From a candidate division FCPU426 bacterium (GTDB lineage: Bacteria; Oederibacteriota; Muellerivitia; Muellerivitales; Muellerivitaceae), in the NCBI GenBank assembly GCA_027452205.1, contig DAIDGV010000018.1, positions 1 to 61,961 of the forward strand: a stretch of DNA of 61,961 nucleotides, in the 5' to 3' direction. Both the position numbers and the translations under genes were made by a program. The notes under the pieces were generated by a model. The model saw only the letters and a program-made list of their open reading frames with translations. It was not told where the DNA came from and made no database searches. This document shows positions 59,230 through 61,961 of the stretch, in pieces; positions within the stretch are counted from its first letter, which is position 1, and every line of letters starts with the position of its first letter.

Positions 59230-60681
59230 TTATTCATCATAAGCGGGCGGAGTCGGCGGATTGCCGCTATTCTCCTGGTCTTGGTCATAAGCTCCCGGGC
59301 CATAGGCATTGCCTTGGTCGTCGAACATATCAAAAGACCCGTCGTTGAGCTTCAGGATGATCTCCAGCGGACGGCCGTTGCTGGTGTCCGAGAATTGGAC
59401 ATTTTGAACGCCCGAAGCCAGATAGACCGGCGCAAAGGAAGGCTGGGGCGAATCATCGTAAAGGAAAGCGTCCTGGGTCTCGCTGACCACTTTCACCATC
59501 CGGGTGCTATCGGGACTGAAATAATCCTGCGTGTTCATCGTGGAAGGCGCTGCCACTACGATCTGGTCGTTGGCGGAGTTACAGGGAATATAAGTCGCGT
59601 TGTTGTAACAGTAGAGATCGCCGACGTGGTAGGGATCCTGCCACCACCAAAAACCATTGTTCCAGAAACACCAGCGGTCGTAATCCGTGTCATAGGTCCA
59701 CCAGCGACCGCTGAAATAGCGGGTCCAGTAATATTGATCGCCCACATACCAGCCATACCAGTGGTAACCCGAATCATCGATATAGTGGCAATAGTTGAAA
59801 TCCTCGCCGTTATGCCAGTAATAATGGCCCCTTTCTCTTTCCATCCGGTCGGTTTGATTCAACCGGGCACGCCATTCAGGGCTATCCACCATCAACATAT
59901 TGTTGCGGACCACGTCATCGTTAAAGTGCCGGGGCGAAACAAGCCGCCCCCGGATGCCCACGTGATCCGGCCCGACCTGGGGATAACGGATGATAGAGTG
60001 ATCGCGGTCCGTGTGAATGATCTGGGACCGAAGGGTAATTAAACCAGGTTCGGAAGTAACCCCCATATTCTGCAGTTTTTTGCGCACATAGCCCGGTGTA
60101 TACGGATGGTGATGGACCGCCACCGCGGTCCGAACGCCCGGTTGGGAAAAGCTTTGCACGTCGGGCCTTGGGTAAGGCCGTATCGCGTTGCTGTTAAAAC
60201 CACGATTACCTTGGATATTGTTCCAACGTAAGTTGCCATAGGAAGGCTGTTGGTTGTGGTCCCCGAAATTCCGTTGTTCGGATTGTTGGGAAGGGAAATT
60301 GCGGTTGTGTCCGCCGCTGGCGCCATGGCCCATTTGGATGACCACAGGCCGGTTGGAATGGTTCGGCGCGTTCCAGCCGCCATTGCCACGCGAGACCGGT
60401 TGACCGTGATTCCCTTGGTTCCCATTGTTTGGCCCTTGTCCATGGCCGGATGGCATTCCTTGGTTCTGCCCGTTGGAGCCTTGATTGCCTTGTTGACCAT
60501 GGTTGCCTTGGTCATTTTGTGCCGGAGCGCCCTGGAACGGGGCGTTGGAGATCAGGTCGTTCGGCCGGCCCGAGCCCAGGGCCGCTCGGACCGCCGGCGG
60601 CAAACCACCATTATCGTCCGCCCAAGCGTTCAAGGCGGGGATCAACAAGAAGACCATTATCCATAAATGGATCCTTTTCAT
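59230..60681 (-). CDS. Secreted Gly/Asn/Gln-rich protein with aromatic-rich core
   Basis: A 483-residue exported protein (signal MKRIHLWIMVFLLIPALNAWA). The first third is rich in N, Q, G and H; the middle has a Trp/Tyr-dense stretch (YHWYGWYVGDQYYWTRYF, RWWTYDTDYDRWCFW, NNGFWWWQDPYH) followed by a shorter polar tail. No enzyme motif. The aromatic blocks recall short repeats of cell-wall or sugar-binding proteins, but no family is recognised. AAAGGG precedes ATG. The first 160 residues hold several Asn-Gly pairs prone to deamidation. Confidence 0.7.
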   Translation of the reverse strand: MKRIHLWIMVFLLIPALNAWADDNGGLPPAVRAALGSGRPNDLISNAPFQGAPAQNDQGNHGQQGNQGSNGQNQGMPSGHGQGPNNGNQGNHGQPVSRGNGGWNAPNHSNRPVVIQMGHGASGGHNRNFPSQQSEQRNFGDHNQQPSYGNLRWNNIQGNRGFNSNAIRPYPRPDVQSFSQPGVRTAVAVHHHPYTPGYVRKKLQNMGVTSEPGLITLRSQIIHTDRDHSIIRYPQVGPDHVGIRGRLVSPRHFNDDVVRNNMLMVDSPEWRARLNQTDRMERERGHYYWHNGEDFNYCHYIDDSGYHWYGWYVGDQYYWTRYFSGRWWTYDTDYDRWCFWNNGFWWWQDPYHVGDLYCYNNATYIPCNSANDQIVVAAPSTMNTQDYFSPDSTRMVKVVSETQDAFLYDDSPQPSFAPVYLASGVQNVQFSDTSNGRPLEIILKLNDGSFDMFDDQGNAYGPGAYDQDQENSGNPPTPPAYDE

Positions 60682-60783
60682 GGAAACCCTTTCTAAAGAA
60701 CGAATTACAGCCCAAGCAGCTTACCCATTAGACGCCCGGGAAGGCAAATGAAGTTTCACGAATATCGATTAATTTACGTTGAA

Positions 60784-60831
60784 ATGATCCAAAATTTGTC
60801 TTTATTAAAAGGCTGGATTCCATTGGATCAT
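60784..60831. promoter_or_regulatory. Spaced 9-bp inverted repeat between divergent genes
   Basis: ATGATCCAA and TTGGATCAT face each other with 30 bases between, in the gap between the secreted protein gene and the aldo/keto reductase gene. It could be a paired operator or loop site; nothing further supports this. Confidence 0.3.
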
Positions 60832-60917
60832 CGGCCTAGGAAATTTTCCGGACTTTGGTTAGTCTGAGGCCCGTTTCGGAAACCATCGGTTTTCCATTTT
60901 TTTCTGAAAGGTCCGTC

Positions 60918-61889
60918 ATGAAATACCGCAAGATCGGCAAATCGAACATTGAGGTCTCGGAGATCAGCCTCGGCTGCTGGACCTTAGGGGGGCTTAACTG
61001 GGTGGACGGCGTGCCCAATGGTTGGGCCAATGTGGACGAGGCCGAGGTGCGCAGGGCTGTGGATTATGCCCTGGACCAGGGTGTGAACCATTTTGATAAC
61101 GCGGACGTATATGGCAACGGCCGGGCCGAGCGTTTACTTTCCAAGATCCTGGGCGAAAGGACCAAAAAACTTGTCGTCGCCACCAAGGTCGGTTGGTTCC
61201 CCGGCACCGCCGAGCACGCTTATGAGGCCGCCCATATCCGCCATCAATGCGAACAATCGCTCATCAACCTCAAACGCGATGTCCTTGATATTTATTATTT
61301 CCACCATGGAGATTTCGGCCCCTTGGACTGTTATGTGGAAGAAGCGGTCCTGACCGTCCGACAATTGCAAAAAGAGGGGAAGATCCGTCTGGTCGGGCTG
61401 TCCGCCTATTCCAGCGACGATTTCACTCGGTTAGTACCCAAGATCAACCCCGACGTACTGCAAAGCTGGGCCCATTCCATGGATGACCAATTCATCCGCG
61501 AGGGCTCGCCGGTGCAAAAGCTTTTGGTCGAGCGAAAGATGAGTTTCGTGGCTTTCTCGCCCCTGAACCAGGGCATTCTTTTGGGTAAGTTCGATCCCAA
61601 AAACCCGCCAAAGTTCGACGAGGGCGACCACCGCAAGAAAGACAAGCGTTTCACCACCGAGTTCTTATTGGGGATCGAGCCGAAGATCGGGAAATTGAAA
61701 TCGCGTTTCGGGGCTTCCATTCAGGACCTGTCCCGGGCCGCCTTGCAGTATGACCTGTCTCACCCTTGGGTCTGCTGTGCCATTCCGGGTTTCCGGAACC
61801 TGAACCAAGTGCAGGTCAATCTGGCCGCCGAGAGCAAACCCCTGATCGCCGAGGACGTGGCCTTCATCCGGGAAGTTTTCGCGAAATAG
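60918..61889 (+). CDS. Aldo/keto reductase
   Basis: A 323-residue NAD(P)H-dependent oxidoreductase. The catalytic set is seen as Asp60 and Tyr65 in FDNADVYG, Lys90 in VVATKVG and His129 in IYYFHHGD; VGLSAYS, AFSPLNQGILLGKF and the C-terminal IPGFRNLNQVQVNLAA complete the fold. ATG 60918 is preceded by GAAAGG. Substrate unknown. Confidence 0.93.
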   Translation: MKYRKIGKSNIEVSEISLGCWTLGGLNWVDGVPNGWANVDEAEVRRAVDYALDQGVNHFDNADVYGNGRAERLLSKILGERTKKLVVATKVGWFPGTAEHAYEAAHIRHQCEQSLINLKRDVLDIYYFHHGDFGPLDCYVEEAVLTVRQLQKEGKIRLVGLSAYSSDDFTRLVPKINPDVLQSWAHSMDDQFIREGSPVQKLLVERKMSFVAFSPLNQGILLGKFDPKNPPKFDEGDHRKKDKRFTTEFLLGIEPKIGKLKSRFGASIQDLSRAALQYDLSHPWVCCAIPGFRNLNQVQVNLAAESKPLIAEDVAFIREVFAK

Positions 61890-61891
61890 AA

Positions 61892-61961
61892 TTACTGGCC
61901 GTTGATGAGCAGGAACTTACCCCGGCTGACCGCTTTGCCGCCGGATTCGACCACATAGAAA
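61892..61961 (-). CDS. C-terminal end of a secreted-type protein, cut by the right edge
   Basis: The minus strand gives FYVVESGGKAVSRGKFLLIN then GQ and a stop. Short hydrophobic strands ending in a basic GKFLLI segment match FlgD-like/T9SS-type C-terminal modules, as in the Thr-linker proteins of this window. It converges on the aldo/keto reductase gene with a two-base gap. Confidence 0.6.
   Translation of the reverse strand, partial: FYVVESGGKAVSRGKFLLINGQ

Overview
The window looks like chromosome from an uncultivated, aerobic, diderm bacterium of about 55% GC. Evidence for a diderm envelope is a predicted beta-barrel outer membrane protein, several lipoproteins and many exported proteins. 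Aerobic respiration is indicated by a Rieske/cytochrome b operon together with haem A synthesis and oxidase-assembly genes. Very long Thr/Asn/Ser-rich linkers in secreted proteins, FlgD-like C-terminal tails and frequent TTG starts point to a poorly studied candidate phylum, but the sequence alone does not settle which. No tRNA, rRNA, IS element or CRISPR array was seen. Every gap between genes is shorter than 300 bases.

Layout. 1-1188: ammonium transporter (cut by the left edge) with a sigma-54-type promoter. 1.4-4.9 kb: TPR protein, HtpX protease and an ECF sigma factor with an overlapping NrsF-like membrane partner. 4.9-8.5 kb (minus): two paralogous serine esterases, a HEAT protein, a zinc-ribbon membrane protein and an unknown membrane protein. 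8.6-12.5 kb (minus): GGCT-fold protein, then an envelope operon (TPM/YgcG, nucleotidyltransferase, PEBP, LemA, membrane protein). 12.5-24.2 kb (minus): a respiratory region in which Rieske, split cytochrome b and a large eight-haem cytochrome c share a clear sigma-70 promoter. It is followed by a separately terminated cupredoxin lipoprotein, then ctaA, ctaB, an ABC exporter pair, SCO, a DUF420/CtaM-like protein and a CoA-binding protein. The oxidase subunits themselves are not in the window.

24.2-32.9 kb: two large paralogous secreted proteins with Thr-rich linkers flank a translationally coupled pair on the opposite strand, a spermidine-synthase-like membrane protein and an exported isoaspartate methyltransferase. 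33-34.5 kb: TPR protein. 34.6-38.8 kb (plus): two paralogous GT-C-type membrane proteins and a GH44 glycosidase. 38.8-44.7 kb: membrane protein, YncE/alkaline phosphatase-type protein, small protein, flavoprotein and metallo-hydrolase. 44.7-49.9 kb (minus): an envelope cluster with an outer membrane protein, a FecR protein, a lipoprotein with seven propeller-like repeats and a TPR protein. 50-52.7 kb: a cupredoxin with an unusual Cys-rich ligand loop, a MazG-like pyrophosphohydrolase and a fused double SDR. 52.9-59.2 kb: FecR and CPxCG proteins, LysE exporter, purE, ppc, sua5. 59.2-62 kb: an aromatic-rich secreted protein, an aldo/keto reductase and the tail of a secreted protein at the right edge.

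The most unusual material is the eight-haem cytochrome of the bc-type complex, the Thr-linker secreted paralogs with their coupled methyltransferase pair, the GT-C/GT-C/GH44 operon, the seven-repeat lipoprotein cluster, the Cys-loop cupredoxin and the tandem SDR fusion.
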